Source: RGIG1959 sp045637645
GTDB taxonomy: Bacteria > Bacillota > Clostridia > Oscillospirales > Acutalibacteraceae
Assembly (NCBI GenBank): GCA_045637645.1
Contig: JAZTZV010000028.1
Span: 1-64,000, forward strand
Length of the DNA: 64,000 nt
Direction: 5' to 3'
The position numbers were made by a program, and so were the translations under genes. The notes under the pieces are model-generated. The model made no database searches, was not told where the DNA came from, and saw nothing but the letters and a program-made list of their open reading frames with translations. Of this stretch, positions 8,354 through 18,022 are shown in pieces; position 1 is the stretch's first letter; the number at the start of each line of letters is the position of its first letter.

Positions 8354-11143
8354 TTAGTTTTTCATCAGAGCGGCACAGCGAGCGCAGAGGTCGGGATGCT
8401 CGGCATCCGAACCGACCGACTCGTCGTAGCTCCAGCAACGGCAGCACTTTTCGCCGTCCGCATGAGCGACCGTCACAGACAAGCCTTCAAGCTCGCCGAC
8501 GAAGTCGCCGTTACCTTGCGCGATTTCCACTTTCGAGACGATCAACGCCTGCGGGAGAATCGCTTTGACATCGGAAAGGAACTCGTTGAGTTCGCCGTCC
8601 GCAAACAGCGTCACCTTCGCATCGAGAGACTTACCGATCAATTTCGAGGTGCGCGCGATTTCGAGCGCTTTTTGCACATCTTCACGCACCGCATGGATAC
8701 GATCCCAACGCGCCATGAAAGCTTCGTCGATCGCGGTCATATCCTCCACGCGCGGCAGTTCGTTAAACATGACCGAGCGGGCATCTTCGTCTGCGGTATG
8801 CGGCATGAAGCCCCAGATCTCTTCCGCGGTGAACGCCAAAATCGGCGACAGCATACGCGTGAGCGTATTCAAAATGCGGTAGATCGTGGTTTGTGCCGCG
8901 CGACGAGTCGCGCCGTCCGCTTTCTCGACATACAAGCGATCTTTCAAGACATCCAAATAGAAGTTGGACATGTCCACAACGCAGAAGTTGTGGATTTTAT
9001 GGAGCGCTTCGTGGAAGGTGTAGCTTTCAAACGCACCACGCACTTCTTCCATCAATTGCGTCAAGCGCATGAGCGCCCAACGATCCATCTCTTCGAGTGC
9101 CTCATCGGCAACCGCATCCTTGGAAGGATCGAAGTCGTGGATGTTGCCGAGGATGAAACGAGCGGTATTGCGGATCTTGCGATACGACTCGGAAAGTTGT
9201 TTCAAAATATCTTTCGACACACGCGCATCCACCGTGTAGTCAAGCGAAGCGACCCACAAACGAAGGATGTCAGCACCGTATTGGTCGATAACCTCGGAAG
9301 GTGCGATTGCGTTGCCGGCGGATTTGTGCATAGCCTTGCCTTCACCGTCAACGACCCAGCCGTGCGTCAAAACCGATTTATACGGGGCTTCGCCGGTGCA
9401 CGCAACCGACGTCAAAAGCGAGCTTTGGAACCAACCGCGATATTGGTCGCCGCCTTCCATGTACATATCGGCGGGCCACTTCAAATAGGGACGCTCTTTG
9501 AGCACAGCGGCATGAGACGAGCCCGAATCATACCACACGTCCATGATGTCGGTTTCTTTGCGGAATTCGTGACCGCCGCAATGCGGGCAGGTCGCGTCGT
9601 CGGGCAGAATTTCCGCCGCGGTATGCGTATACCAACCGTCGGAGCCTTCCTCGCGGAACAGTGCCGAAACCGACTCGATAAACGAGCGATCAATGACGGG
9701 TTTGCCGCAATCCTCACAATAGAACACGGGAATCGGCACGCCCCACAGACGTTGACGGGAAATACACCAGTCGGCACGATCGCTGACCATCGAAGCGATA
9801 CGGTTTTCGCCCCAAGCGGGCATCCATTTGATCGAAGCGATTTGCTCGAGGGTTTCTTTCTTAAAGCTGTCAACCGAGCAGAACCATTGATCGGTCGCGC
9901 GGAACAGCACGGGTTTCTTACAACGCCAGCAGTGCGGATATTGGTGGATGATCTTTTGCATCGCAAAGAGCGAGCCGGTTTCATCCAAATGCTTCGCGAT
10001 TGCTTTGTTGGCATCGTCGGTCTTCATGCCCGCGCAGATGGGACCTGCTTCTTCGGTCATAAAGCCATGATCATCAACGGGAACCACAACAGGGATCTCG
10101 GGGTATTTTTTGCAAACCTCGAAGTCTTCCACACCGTGGCCGGGAGCTGTATGCACGCAACCCGTACCGCTTTCAAGCGTCACGTGGTCACCCACGATCA
10201 CGAGCGAACGGCGGTCGAGGAACGGATGTTGCACGGTGATGTATTCCAAGTCGGCACCTTTGAACTCGGCAACGACTTCGTAGTCTTCGATTTTGGCTTG
10301 TGCCATGGCGGCATCTTTAAGCGCATCCGCCATCACGAAATATTCGTCGCCGGCTTTGATGAGCTGATAAGTGAAGTCGGGGCCGAGGCAGATTGCCACG
10401 TTCGCGGGGAGCGTCCAAGTCGTGGTCGTCCAAATGACGAACTTGACCTTCGCGGGATCCACACCCTTGGCGGCAAACACGCCCTTATCGTCCACAACAG
10501 CAAATTTCACATAAATCGAGTAGCACGGATCTTCACCGTATTCGATTTCGGCTTCAGCAAGTGCCGTTTGGCAATCGGGGCACCAATAAACCGGTTTGAG
10601 ACCTTTGTAAATATAGCCTTTGAGAGCCATCTCACCGAACACTTCGATTTGACGCGCTTCAAACTCTTTGGCGAGAGTGAGATACGGGTTATCCCATTCG
10701 GCAAGAACACCGAGGCGCTTGAATTGCTCGGTTTGCGTACCGACATACATCAGCGCAAACTCACGGCAAAGCGCACGGATTTCCACAGGCGACATCGTGG
10801 CCGCTTTTTCCGCACCCGCTTTCGCACGCGCTTTCAGCTCGATGGGCAAGCCATGCGTGTCAAAGCCGGGAACAAACGGAGCGTTCCAGCCGCTGATGTT
10901 GCGATAACGCACGATCATATCTTTGATGATCTTATTGAGCGCGGTACCGATATGAATATCACCGTTGGCATACGGAGGGCCATCGTGAAGAACCCAAAGC
11001 GGTTTGCTCTCGTTCTTTTTCATCAGTTCACCGTAAATGTCTTGCTCGTACCAGCTTTTGAGCATGTCAGGCTCACGCATCGGCAAACCGGCACGCATCG
11101 GGAAATCGGTTTGAAGCAAATTCAATGTCTTATTGTAGTCCAT
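8354..11143 (-). CDS. ileS: Isoleucyl-tRNA synthetase
   Basis: Class I synthetase charging tRNA-Ile. 929 aa. The HIGH-like motif is in PPYANGDIHIGTALNK (about residue 58). The editing (CP1) domain includes WTTTTWTLPAN. The KMSKS-equivalent reads GKAMHKSAGN, so two of the usual residues differ. The C-terminal zinc module starts CCRCWSY and ends CARCAALMKN. The start ATG 11143 has AAAGGGG 8 nt upstream; upstream in-frame codons lack a ribosome site. The 84-nt gap from divIVA is too short for a T-box, so it is probably read from the division operon, as in B. subtilis divIVA-ileS. Confidence 0.96.
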   Translation of the reverse strand: MDYNKTLNLLQTDFPMRAGLPMREPDMLKSWYEQDIYGELMKKNESKPLWVLHDGPPYANGDIHIGTALNKIIKDMIVRYRNISGWNAPFVPGFDTHGLPIELKARAKAGAEKAATMSPVEIRALCREFALMYVGTQTEQFKRLGVLAEWDNPYLTLAKEFEARQIEVFGEMALKGYIYKGLKPVYWCPDCQTALAEAEIEYGEDPCYSIYVKFAVVDDKGVFAAKGVDPAKVKFVIWTTTTWTLPANVAICLGPDFTYQLIKAGDEYFVMADALKDAAMAQAKIEDYEVVAEFKGADLEYITVQHPFLDRRSLVIVGDHVTLESGTGCVHTAPGHGVEDFEVCKKYPEIPVVVPVDDHGFMTEEAGPICAGMKTDDANKAIAKHLDETGSLFAMQKIIHQYPHCWRCKKPVLFRATDQWFCSVDSFKKETLEQIASIKWMPAWGENRIASMVSDRADWCISRQRLWGVPIPVFYCEDCGKPVIDRSFIESVSALFREEGSDGWYTHTAAEILPDDATCPHCGGHEFRKETDIMDVWYDSGSSHAAVLKERPYLKWPADMYMEGGDQYRGWFQSSLLTSVACTGEAPYKSVLTHGWVVDGEGKAMHKSAGNAIAPSEVIDQYGADILRLWVASLDYTVDARVSKDILKQLSESYRKIRNTARFILGNIHDFDPSKDAVADEALEEMDRWALMRLTQLMEEVRGAFESYTFHEALHKIHNFCVVDMSNFYLDVLKDRLYVEKADGATRRAAQTTIYRILNTLTRMLSPILAFTAEEIWGFMPHTADEDARSVMFNELPRVEDMTAIDEAFMARWDRIHAVREDVQKALEIARTSKLIGKSLDAKVTLFADGELNEFLSDVKAILPQALIVSKVEIAQGNGDFVGELEGLSVTVAHADGEKCCRCWSYDESVGSDAEHPDLCARCAALMKN

Positions 11144-11226
11144 TGGTCTAACCCCTTTACATTGCTTGACGACCCGCACACAACATCGCGCACGGATCGT
11201 CGCTTTAATTCAGTTCACAGGAGGCA

Positions 11227-11898
11227 TCAATCGTCTTGATCCTCGTCGAGATTGTAGTCCTCGCCGAACTTCAAATTGGCAAATTTCGAGCGATTCGGCG
11301 TTTCAAACACGACCGTCTCCTCTTTCGTTTCGGGAACAATCTTCATCGGCTCTTCTTCCACAGTTTCGACAACCTCTTCAACGGGAGCCTCCGCAACGGG
11401 AGTCACGGTTTGAATCGGTTCAACGATCGTTTCTTTCGCAGGAGCCGCTTCGGGCGACGACGGAATGGTCTTCAAAAGCGAGATGTGTTCTTTGTACATC
11501 GAGAGCAGTCCCGATTTGAAATCGTTCACTTCCGCTTTTACGCGGGCAAGTTCGCTCTCGTAATGCGCAATTTTGCTTGTTGCATTACGCACGATCTCAT
11601 CCGCTTCTTGCGTCGCATCGGCGAGGATCTTCTCGGATCTTTCGTTCGCCTCACGCACAATGGCGTCGCCGGTACGCTGTGCGCTGAGAAGCGCCGAGCG
11701 AATGCTGTCCTCGTCGCGGCGATATTCCACGAGTTTGTCAGCCAAAATACCGAGCTTTTTCGTCAATTCTTCTTTTTCGGCGGTCAACGTTTCCACGGTC
11801 TGTGCGCAAGCCTCCGCAAAAGCTTCCACTTCGGCCACTTTGTAGCCGCCCATGTTTTTGCTGAATTCCACATTACGGATATCTGAAGCGGTATACAT
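11227..11898 (-). CDS. divIVA: DivIVA-domain cell division protein
   Basis: Coiled-coil protein that recognises negatively curved membrane at poles and septa and recruits partners. 223 aa. The N-terminal DivIVA domain is seen in SASDIRNVEF-like MYTASDIRNVEFSKNMGGYK followed by VAEVEAFAEACA; residues about 35-140 are heptad-rich coiled coil. Residues about 150-223 form an acidic Val/Glu/Pro-rich tail, unlike the short B. subtilis tail. ATG 11898 follows GGAGG. It lies between ylmH and ileS, the conserved Firmicutes position. Confidence 0.92.
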   Translation of the reverse strand: MYTASDIRNVEFSKNMGGYKVAEVEAFAEACAQTVETLTAEKEELTKKLGILADKLVEYRRDEDSIRSALLSAQRTGDAIVREANERSEKILADATQEADEIVRNATSKIAHYESELARVKAEVNDFKSGLLSMYKEHISLLKTIPSSPEAAPAKETIVEPIQTVTPVAEAPVEEVVETVEEEPMKIVPETKEETVVFETPNRSKFANLKFGEDYNLDEDQDD

Positions 11899-11929
11899 CA
11901 GTTATTCCTCCATTTTTTAATGTCTGATA

Positions 11930-12694
11930 TTAAACATATTTTCGCGCTTTCAAAATCAAGCGCCCTTTTTTGGTGGTTTGTGAGAGTTCGTCGACGACAA
12001 ATCGTCCACTCCCGCGGACAGACAAAATCTGCCCTTGTGTAACTGTACAGGAAACCGATTGCACGGGTTGATGATTCACCTGCACAAGCGATTCGCGAAT
12101 CCGTTGTGCCGCTTGTTCACGCGAAACGTTCAAAAGCACTTTCAAAACGGCATCCAATCGCGCCGAGGCGACCGTACCCGTGATCGGTTCGAACCGATGG
12201 AACACAGGCAATTCCCCGTCGTACGGAGCGACAACCGTCACACCGACATTGCCGATTTTACGGATGTTGTCCGCGACAAAAGCAACCAAATCGTCGTGAA
12301 GAAACACGACCGCACGATCCGACGCGCACAAAATATCGCCGATTTTTTCACGGGCAATGCCGCTTGCGAGCAATGAACCGAGTACATCACGATGCGAAAG
12401 TGTCGACGGCATACCGTACAAAAACGCGACGCATGTGAGCGGAAACATTTCACGGAGCGGATCAAATCCGTCGGGAAATACACCGAACATCACACGTTCA
12501 GCTTCCTCATGTCCACCGTAAAAGCAACATCTTGTATCGTTTACAGAGATTCTTGAGCGAACAAGCATTGCTTGCCGTTCATCCAGAAATCCCACAAAGT
12601 GCGGGGTGTAGCGACGTTCGGAAATCTCAAACGCATCGTCCACACGTGCCAACAGATGCTTATCCTCTGCGAAACGATCAGAAGTAGAGGCCAT
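11930..12694 (-). CDS. ylmH: YlmH-type S4-domain RNA-binding protein
   Basis: S4-domain protein of the division cluster; B. subtilis YlmH has been linked to the ribosome and to handling of stalled nascent chains. 254 aa (B. subtilis about 257). The body (residues 1-170) is the YlmH N-terminal region; the S4 domain occupies the last 75 residues (ARLDAVLKVLLNVSREQAAQ, then GQILSVRGSGRF). The frame is open upstream, but ATG 12694, with GGAG just before it, fits family length and gives a 17-nt overlap with sepF, implying translational coupling. Confidence 0.88.
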   Translation of the reverse strand: MASTSDRFAEDKHLLARVDDAFEISERRYTPHFVGFLDERQAMLVRSRISVNDTRCCFYGGHEEAERVMFGVFPDGFDPLREMFPLTCVAFLYGMPSTLSHRDVLGSLLASGIAREKIGDILCASDRAVVFLHDDLVAFVADNIRKIGNVGVTVVAPYDGELPVFHRFEPITGTVASARLDAVLKVLLNVSREQAAQRIRESLVQVNHQPVQSVSCTVTQGQILSVRGSGRFVVDELSQTTKKGRLILKARKYV

Positions 12695-13121
12695 TGTTCT
12701 CCAGTTCGTCGAGAAGGTCGCCCATGATGCCGACGTTGTAAGGGATGATGATGTAGGTGCAGTTCGCAACCTTCTTGATTTGACCTTCGTTGGCATACGC
12801 AACACCGCTCAAGAAGTCCAAAATGCGGCGGGAAACCTCTTTGCTTGCCGATTCCAAATTGAGAACGACGGTACGTTTGGCGTTCAAGTGATCGGCGATC
12901 GCGCTCGAATCGTCATAACGCTCGGGTTTCACAAGCACCACTTGCAGTTGAGCGGTCGCATGAATGTTCACAACCTTATTGCTACCGCGGCGGGGTTCCA
13001 CGATCGGCGTCGAGCTACGTTCTTCCGAGCGAGAGATCATATCATCATCGGTGTCATAGTCGTTGTACTCTTCATCCTCGGGATCACCGATCATGCTTTT
13101 AAATTTGTCAAACAGTCCCAT
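12678..13121 (-). CDS. sepF: Cell division protein SepF
   Basis: Membrane-binding protein that bundles and anchors FtsZ at the septum. 147 aa. An N-terminal amphipathic membrane anchor (MGLFDKFKSMIG), an acidic linker (about residues 14-45), then the core with PERYDDSSAIADHLNAKRTV and the conserved dimer region IKKVANCTYIIIPYNVGI. AGGAGG lies upstream of ATG 13121. It follows yggS by 51 nt and overlaps ylmH. No ylmG (YggT) gene sits between sepF and ylmH, unlike B. subtilis. Confidence 0.95.
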   Translation of the reverse strand: MGLFDKFKSMIGDPEDEEYNDYDTDDDMISRSEERSSTPIVEPRRGSNKVVNIHATAQLQVVLVKPERYDDSSAIADHLNAKRTVVLNLESASKEVSRRILDFLSGVAYANEGQIKKVANCTYIIIPYNVGIMGDLLDELENNGLYF

Positions 13122-13172
13122 AAGTCAAAATCCTCCTATTTTGTTTTTCATTATCTTCAAAATCCGCTTACA

Positions 13173-13904
13173 TTATGCGGGATAAAAACGACGACCGAAT
13201 ATGGCGGTGCCGACACGAACCATTGTCGAGCCTTCGGCAATGGCTTGTTCGAAATCATCGGACATACCCATCGACAATACATTCATAGATATATTATCTA
13301 TCTTTTTGCTCTGAATGTCAATAAACAGTTGATGCATTTTTGAAAAATAATGTCTTTTTTTTGCATCGGTATCCGAAATCGGCGGAATTGTCATAAGTCC
13401 TTGTACGGAAATATGCGCAAAACCCGCCGCTTGATGCAACAACTCATCGAGTTGAGCAGCCGAAATGCCGTCTTTGCTCTCTTCTTCACCGATATTCACT
13501 TCAATCAAAATCGGAGTAACGATTCCCTTTTCGGCAGACACACGATCGATCGCCGCCGCCAATTTCAAACTGTCAACCGATTGGATCATGTGCACATGAC
13601 CGACGATGGCGCGCACTTTGTTGGTCTGCAAATGTCCGATCAAATACCGCGAAACACCGTCAAGATGCAACTGATCTTTTTTGGACAAGTATTCCTGCAC
13701 GCGATTTTCGCCGATTGCCGAAAGCCCTGCATCAAGCGCCGCATTGATCAACGGCGCATCAACTGTTTTGGTAACGCCGACCAACGTGACCTCATCAACG
13801 GAACGCCCCGCTTGCAGACAGGCACGTTCCACCCGCTCGCGAATGGCAAAATATTGAGCACGAATTTGCTCAAAATCACGCTCCGCGTACGATTTTTCCG
13901 TCAT
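13173..13904 (-). CDS. YggS/YlmE-family PLP homeostasis protein
   Basis: Small alanine-racemase-N fold protein binding pyridoxal phosphate; members keep PLP and amino-acid pools balanced rather than catalysing racemisation. 243 aa. The PLP lysine is in VTLVGVTKTVD (about residue 41); IGENRVQEYLSK, LIGHLQTNK and the glycine-rich GLMTIPP and LSMGMSDDFEQAI match the family. The start ATG 13904 overlaps the upstream HlyD-like gene by 29 nt; an earlier in-frame Met has no ribosome site. Its place before sepF corresponds to B. subtilis ylmE. Confidence 0.92.
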   Translation of the reverse strand: MTEKSYAERDFEQIRAQYFAIRERVERACLQAGRSVDEVTLVGVTKTVDAPLINAALDAGLSAIGENRVQEYLSKKDQLHLDGVSRYLIGHLQTNKVRAIVGHVHMIQSVDSLKLAAAIDRVSAEKGIVTPILIEVNIGEEESKDGISAAQLDELLHQAAGFAHISVQGLMTIPPISDTDAKKRHYFSKMHQLFIDIQSKKIDNISMNVLSMGMSDDFEQAIAEGSTMVRVGTAIFGRRFYPA

Positions 13905-15105
13905 ACAGATTCTTTCCTTCCACCACAATATCGTCGTATATTTGCACGTATCCGTCATCTGCTGAAATTTCGCAAATCGAATAGCTTTCGTGTTCGCTGT
14001 GATACAACACGCGAATACGACGGAAACGGATCAAATTGCCTTCTTGCACAAACACGCCCGCTTCCTGCTGATCGTTAAAACGAACCGCTTCGTCGGGCAC
14101 ACGCACGCCGGAATGCTGTTTCACAAGCACCTGTACTTGTTCCAGACGAATGTCTGACAGATCCGCCGACATATAATCGCAACGGAACACGACCGCCATG
14201 TTACCTTCGCGGTCACGATTCTCCGCCACAACCGTGACGGGAATTGTCTCATTGGAAACAAACGGCAAGCGCAAACGCACCGTGCCATCCATGGGCAAAC
14301 GCGTCATTTCATTTGCCGGCAACACACACACAAGATACCACTCGTAGCTTCCGACGACTTTTCCGATGTAGCGGTTATTATCCGGCGTCGGTGTAGCATT
14401 CATCGCCGAGAGGATCTCATCAGTCGTGATCGCTTCAATGGAATCGGCGTTGAGTAACGTTTCGTAACCATCGACGGTGTTGACGAAATAGCCCGCCATC
14501 GGCGAATAGACCGAGCTGTTGGGGGCGGAATCCTTCGCCGCCAATTGATTGCGTTGAGCAGTCAAACTCGCCAGGCGGTCGGCAAAATTGTCAATATGAC
14601 CGACGGTGATCTGTTGTTTATTCATCAACGACAGCAACTGCGCCGACAACGTGTCGATTTCCGCAATGTTCGGCGAAGAAATTTCCGAAATAACCGCTTC
14701 TTGCGCTTTCTTCAATTGCGTATTGATGATATCCAAATTGGTACGGTTGTTTTGTCCTTGCTCCTCGATCGTTTGCAATTTTTGAATCTCGCTATCGAGA
14801 GCTGTTACCTGTTGACGGGCAACCGCCGTTTCTTGGTCTGCATACAAATCGGCGATTTTTCCGTCCTTGGATACACGGCTGCCGTTTTCGGCAATATAGT
14901 ACACATAGCCGTTTTGCTTAAGCGGGATCATCGTTTCGTTGCGGACGACCAATCCTTGTGTATCGATGGTTTCGTACTCATCGTACATGATCGCAATTTC
15001 GGTTTTGATAGGAGAATACGCCGACATGAAAATATGATATCCCATGTAAGCAAACAGCAACAATGCGCCGAGTAGGGTTAAAAGGCGTTTAAGGAAGGTC
15101 TCCAT
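13876..15105 (-). CDS. HlyD-like membrane-anchored adaptor protein
   Basis: 409 aa with one N-terminal membrane span (about residues 8-27) and a large outside part. VVRNETMIPLKQNGYVYYIAENGSRVSKDGKIADLYAD resembles the biotinyl/lipoyl-like half of membrane-fusion proteins; residues about 95-195 are a coiled-coil hairpin (heptad-rich, Gln/Leu), and the barrel part follows (SPMAGYFVNTVDGYE onward). No ABC partner is adjacent. Instead it lies between miaA and yggS, at the head of the division cluster, and overlaps yggS. An envelope role tied to division or spore morphogenesis is possible but not shown. AAAGGAGA precedes ATG 15105. Confidence 0.7.
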   Translation of the reverse strand: METFLKRLLTLLGALLLFAYMGYHIFMSAYSPIKTEIAIMYDEYETIDTQGLVVRNETMIPLKQNGYVYYIAENGSRVSKDGKIADLYADQETAVARQQVTALDSEIQKLQTIEEQGQNNRTNLDIINTQLKKAQEAVISEISSPNIAEIDTLSAQLLSLMNKQQITVGHIDNFADRLASLTAQRNQLAAKDSAPNSSVYSPMAGYFVNTVDGYETLLNADSIEAITTDEILSAMNATPTPDNNRYIGKVVGSYEWYLVCVLPANEMTRLPMDGTVRLRLPFVSNETIPVTVVAENRDREGNMAVVFRCDYMSADLSDIRLEQVQVLVKQHSGVRVPDEAVRFNDQQEAGVFVQEGNLIRFRRIRVLYHSEHESYSICEISADDGYVQIYDDIVVEGKNLYDGKIVRGA

Positions 15106-15125
15106 GATGTTCTCCTTTCCGAGAA

Positions 15126-16052
15126 TTATATATTCGCAAGCACCGCTGAAACCAAATCCGCGGCGTTGCTGTAATCATCTACATACATCGTTTTGGCGGT
15201 TTCGATGCGACGAAACCAAGATAATTGACGCTTGGCGTATTGCCGCGAGCGGCGTTTCATGCACGCCAGCGCATCCGCAAGCGAACATTCGCCGTCGAAA
15301 TACGGACGGAGTTCTTTACATCCGATCGCTTGTTGGGCGGTCGGTAACGACAAGCGCACCACGGTCGCTGTTTCCTCAAGCAGTCCGTTTTCAACCATCA
15401 CATCCACACGACGGTCGATGCGTTCATACAGCATCGCACGGTCGTGAAAATCCAAAATAAACATCGTCACATCATAAGGTGACGGCTGTTCTTTTTGACG
15501 CTTTTGCAATTCAGACATCGGCGTGCCTGTCAGTTCGTACACCTCAAGCGCACGAAGCACACGAGTACGGTCGTGAATGTGCAATTTGGCAGCAAGCGTC
15601 GGGTCGACCGCTTGCAACTTATCCCACATCGCTTGATCGCCGACAATTGCATGCTCTTGTTGCAATCGCGCACGAATTTGAACAGCGTGTTCATCGCTTT
15701 GATCTTCGTAGCACACATTGTCGGTCACAGCGGCAATGTAAAGTCCTGTGCCTCCGCACAAAATCGGCATCTTGCCGCGCGCATGAATATCCGCAATCAC
15801 GGCACGTGCATCTTTGGCATAGCGTGCAACACTGTACGATTCGGACAAATCCACATACTCAAGCAAGTGATGCACCACGCCGTCACGTTCCTCCATCGAA
15901 GGACACGCCGTCGCGATCGGAATGCCGTTATAAATCTGCATCGAATCGGCGGAAACGACCTCGCCGTCGAGTGCTTTCGCAAGCGCGATTGCCAGCGACG
16001 TTTTACCGGAAGCGGTCGGACCGGCTACCACAATCAAAGGTAATTTCTCCAT
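15126..16052 (-). CDS. miaA: tRNA dimethylallyltransferase
   Basis: Adds the isopentenyl group to A37 of tRNAs reading UNN codons; MiaB (also in this operon) then methylthiolates it. 308 aa. P-loop VAGPTASGKTSLAIALA (residues 9-25), the DSMQIYNG substrate motif (about 35), GGTGLYIAAV and RQYAKRQLSWFRR near the C-terminus. AAAGGAG precedes ATG 16052. It follows mutL by 21 nt. The hfq gene that often follows miaA is absent. Confidence 0.95.
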   Translation of the reverse strand: MEKLPLIVVAGPTASGKTSLAIALAKALDGEVVSADSMQIYNGIPIATACPSMEERDGVVHHLLEYVDLSESYSVARYAKDARAVIADIHARGKMPILCGGTGLYIAAVTDNVCYEDQSDEHAVQIRARLQQEHAIVGDQAMWDKLQAVDPTLAAKLHIHDRTRVLRALEVYELTGTPMSELQKRQKEQPSPYDVTMFILDFHDRAMLYERIDRRVDVMVENGLLEETATVVRLSLPTAQQAIGCKELRPYFDGECSLADALACMKRRSRQYAKRQLSWFRRIETAKTMYVDDYSNAADLVSAVLANI

Positions 16053-16073
16053 TGGCCGACCACTCCTTTCTTG

Positions 16074-18005
16074 TTATACAATGCGGCCGAATTGCTTTTC
16101 AATTTCTTGTTTTGTAAGCGAAAAGCAAACGGGTCTGCCGTGCGGACAGGTGCGAATATCATCATGATACAACACGCGCTCGGCGAATTTTGCCAGTTCG
16201 GCGGGGCGACTTTCATCCCCCGCTTTCACCGCGGCGCGACAGGCCGTCGAATGATAGACCCAATCGATCGCCGACGAGCGAACCGTGCGTGCGCCCTCGG
16301 CAAAGCCGCCCGCGATTTCACGCACGACCTGCACAATATCACACCCCGACAACAACATCGGAATCGCACGAATCAGCACTTCGTGTCCGCCGAATTCTTC
16401 CACTTCGAATCCGACCTTGGTCAATTCGTCGGTATACATCATCAGCGCGGCATATTCCTCACGACTGAGCGTGACGGAAATCGGCGCAAGCAATTGTTGT
16501 GCATCCACATGCTCGGCGCTGACCAATTGGTTATACAGCAAGCGTTCGTGTGCGGCGTGTTTGTCAATGACATACAGCACGCCGTCCATTTCGGCAAGAA
16601 GATAGGTCGCGAACAATTCGCCGATGTAGTGCACGGGAGGACGAACCTGTTGCTCCTCCACCACACGCACCTCTTGTTCGACCGGTGCCGCGATGTCCAT
16701 CTCGGTTGTCGCTTCTTTAACAACGGGAGCCACCGTTTTGACAGGCGGCACGTAAGCCGATTCCCGGTTTTCTTGCAAGTTCCCCCATTTGTTTGCCACA
16801 TCGCAGACGGTCAGAGACGGCGTATCATATCCCGCATATTCTTCCGAAACGCGGAAAATATCGGGCTTTTTCGGTGCAACCGTCGCAGATTGTTGCACAG
16901 GCGACGGTGTCGGTACGACAGCAGGTGTGATCGGTTTGCTGAAATCCAGTTTCATCTGTGTCGTCGCAGGGCGAGCAGCAGGTTGAAACGGCGGCAATTC
17001 CACCCGTCGCGGAGCGGCGGCTGTTTCAAGCGCATTTTTGATTGCGTGATACACCGCGCTGAACACGGGACGCTCATCGATAAAACGAATTTCGATTTTG
17101 GCGGGGTGCACATTGGCATCCACCGTTTCGGGCGGCAATTCAATGAACAATACACATGCGGGGAATTTGCCGCCCATGATCGCGCCTTTAAACGCTTGTT
17201 CAAGCGCCGCCATCGCCGTTTTGGTTTTCACATAGCGACGATTGACAAACATGTGTTGCATCGTGCGGTTGGGACGCGGCGCGGACGGCGCCGACACATA
17301 GCCGCTGACGCGGATGCCGTCAAGCGTGTAATCCACTTGAATCAAGTTCTTAGCGAACTCGCGTCCGAGAACGGCATAAATACAACCGTGCAAATCACCG
17401 TCACCCGCCGTGCGAAGTTCTTCTTTTCCGTCACGCACAAAGCAAAACGAAATGTCGGGATGTGAGAGCGCCAAGCGATCCATGACCGCCGCCACAGCGT
17501 TACCTTCGCTGACGTCTTTTTTCAAAAACTTCATACGGGCAGGCACGTTATAAAACAGATCGCGCACCACAATGGTTGTGCCCTTGGCGCAACCGATATC
17601 GGAAAGTTCGCCTGCTTGTCCGCCCTCGATGATGTAGTGCGTACCGGCAAGATCGTCTTCACGGCGCGTGATGATCTCCACACGTGACACCGCCGCGATC
17701 GACGCGAGCGCTTCACCGCGGAAACCGAGCGTGGAAATGGCGTCAAGATCGGGTGCGGTGCGCACCTTACTGGTGGCGTGGCGCAAGAACGCAACCGGAA
17801 CATCGTCGCGTTCCATGCCTTCGCCGTTATCGGTGACGCTCATATACGTCACGCCGCCGTTTTGAATTTCAACACGAATGGTGGTCGCGCCCGCATCCAT
17901 GCAGTTTTCAACCAGCTCCTTGATAACGGAAGACGGGCGTTCGACCACCTCTCCCGCCGCGATCAATTCGGCTGTATGTTTGTCCAGAACAGCAATTTTA
18001 GACAA
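16074..18005 (-). CDS. mutL: DNA mismatch repair protein MutL (endonuclease type)
   Basis: GHKL ATPase coordinating mismatch repair. 643 aa. The N-terminal ATPase has LIAAGEVVERPSSVIKELVE, DAGATTIRVEI, DNGEGM and RHATSKV. A Pro/Ala-rich linker spans about residues 335-440. The C-terminal half carries the endonuclease motifs VIDKHAAHER, TACRAAVKAGD, CPHGRPVCFSL and FGRIV. The position after DKHAAHERLLY is Asn where many nicking MutLs have a second Glu. The start is TTG 18005: AAGGAGGT lies 7 nt upstream and no ATG is near. It begins 17 nt after mutS. Confidence 0.95.
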   Translation of the reverse strand: MSKIAVLDKHTAELIAAGEVVERPSSVIKELVENCMDAGATTIRVEIQNGGVTYMSVTDNGEGMERDDVPVAFLRHATSKVRTAPDLDAISTLGFRGEALASIAAVSRVEIITRREDDLAGTHYIIEGGQAGELSDIGCAKGTTIVVRDLFYNVPARMKFLKKDVSEGNAVAAVMDRLALSHPDISFCFVRDGKEELRTAGDGDLHGCIYAVLGREFAKNLIQVDYTLDGIRVSGYVSAPSAPRPNRTMQHMFVNRRYVKTKTAMAALEQAFKGAIMGGKFPACVLFIELPPETVDANVHPAKIEIRFIDERPVFSAVYHAIKNALETAAAPRRVELPPFQPAARPATTQMKLDFSKPITPAVVPTPSPVQQSATVAPKKPDIFRVSEEYAGYDTPSLTVCDVANKWGNLQENRESAYVPPVKTVAPVVKEATTEMDIAAPVEQEVRVVEEQQVRPPVHYIGELFATYLLAEMDGVLYVIDKHAAHERLLYNQLVSAEHVDAQQLLAPISVTLSREEYAALMMYTDELTKVGFEVEEFGGHEVLIRAIPMLLSGCDIVQVVREIAGGFAEGARTVRSSAIDWVYHSTACRAAVKAGDESRPAELAKFAERVLYHDDIRTCPHGRPVCFSLTKQEIEKQFGRIV

Positions 18006-18022
18006 GGCTGCGACCTCCTTTT

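Noticed and set aside
11144..11226. T-box or terminator in the divIVA-ileS gap (a GACGATCC/GGGTCGTC stem is present)
   Set aside because: Too short for a T-box, there is no GGTGGNACC element, and no U-tract follows the stem.
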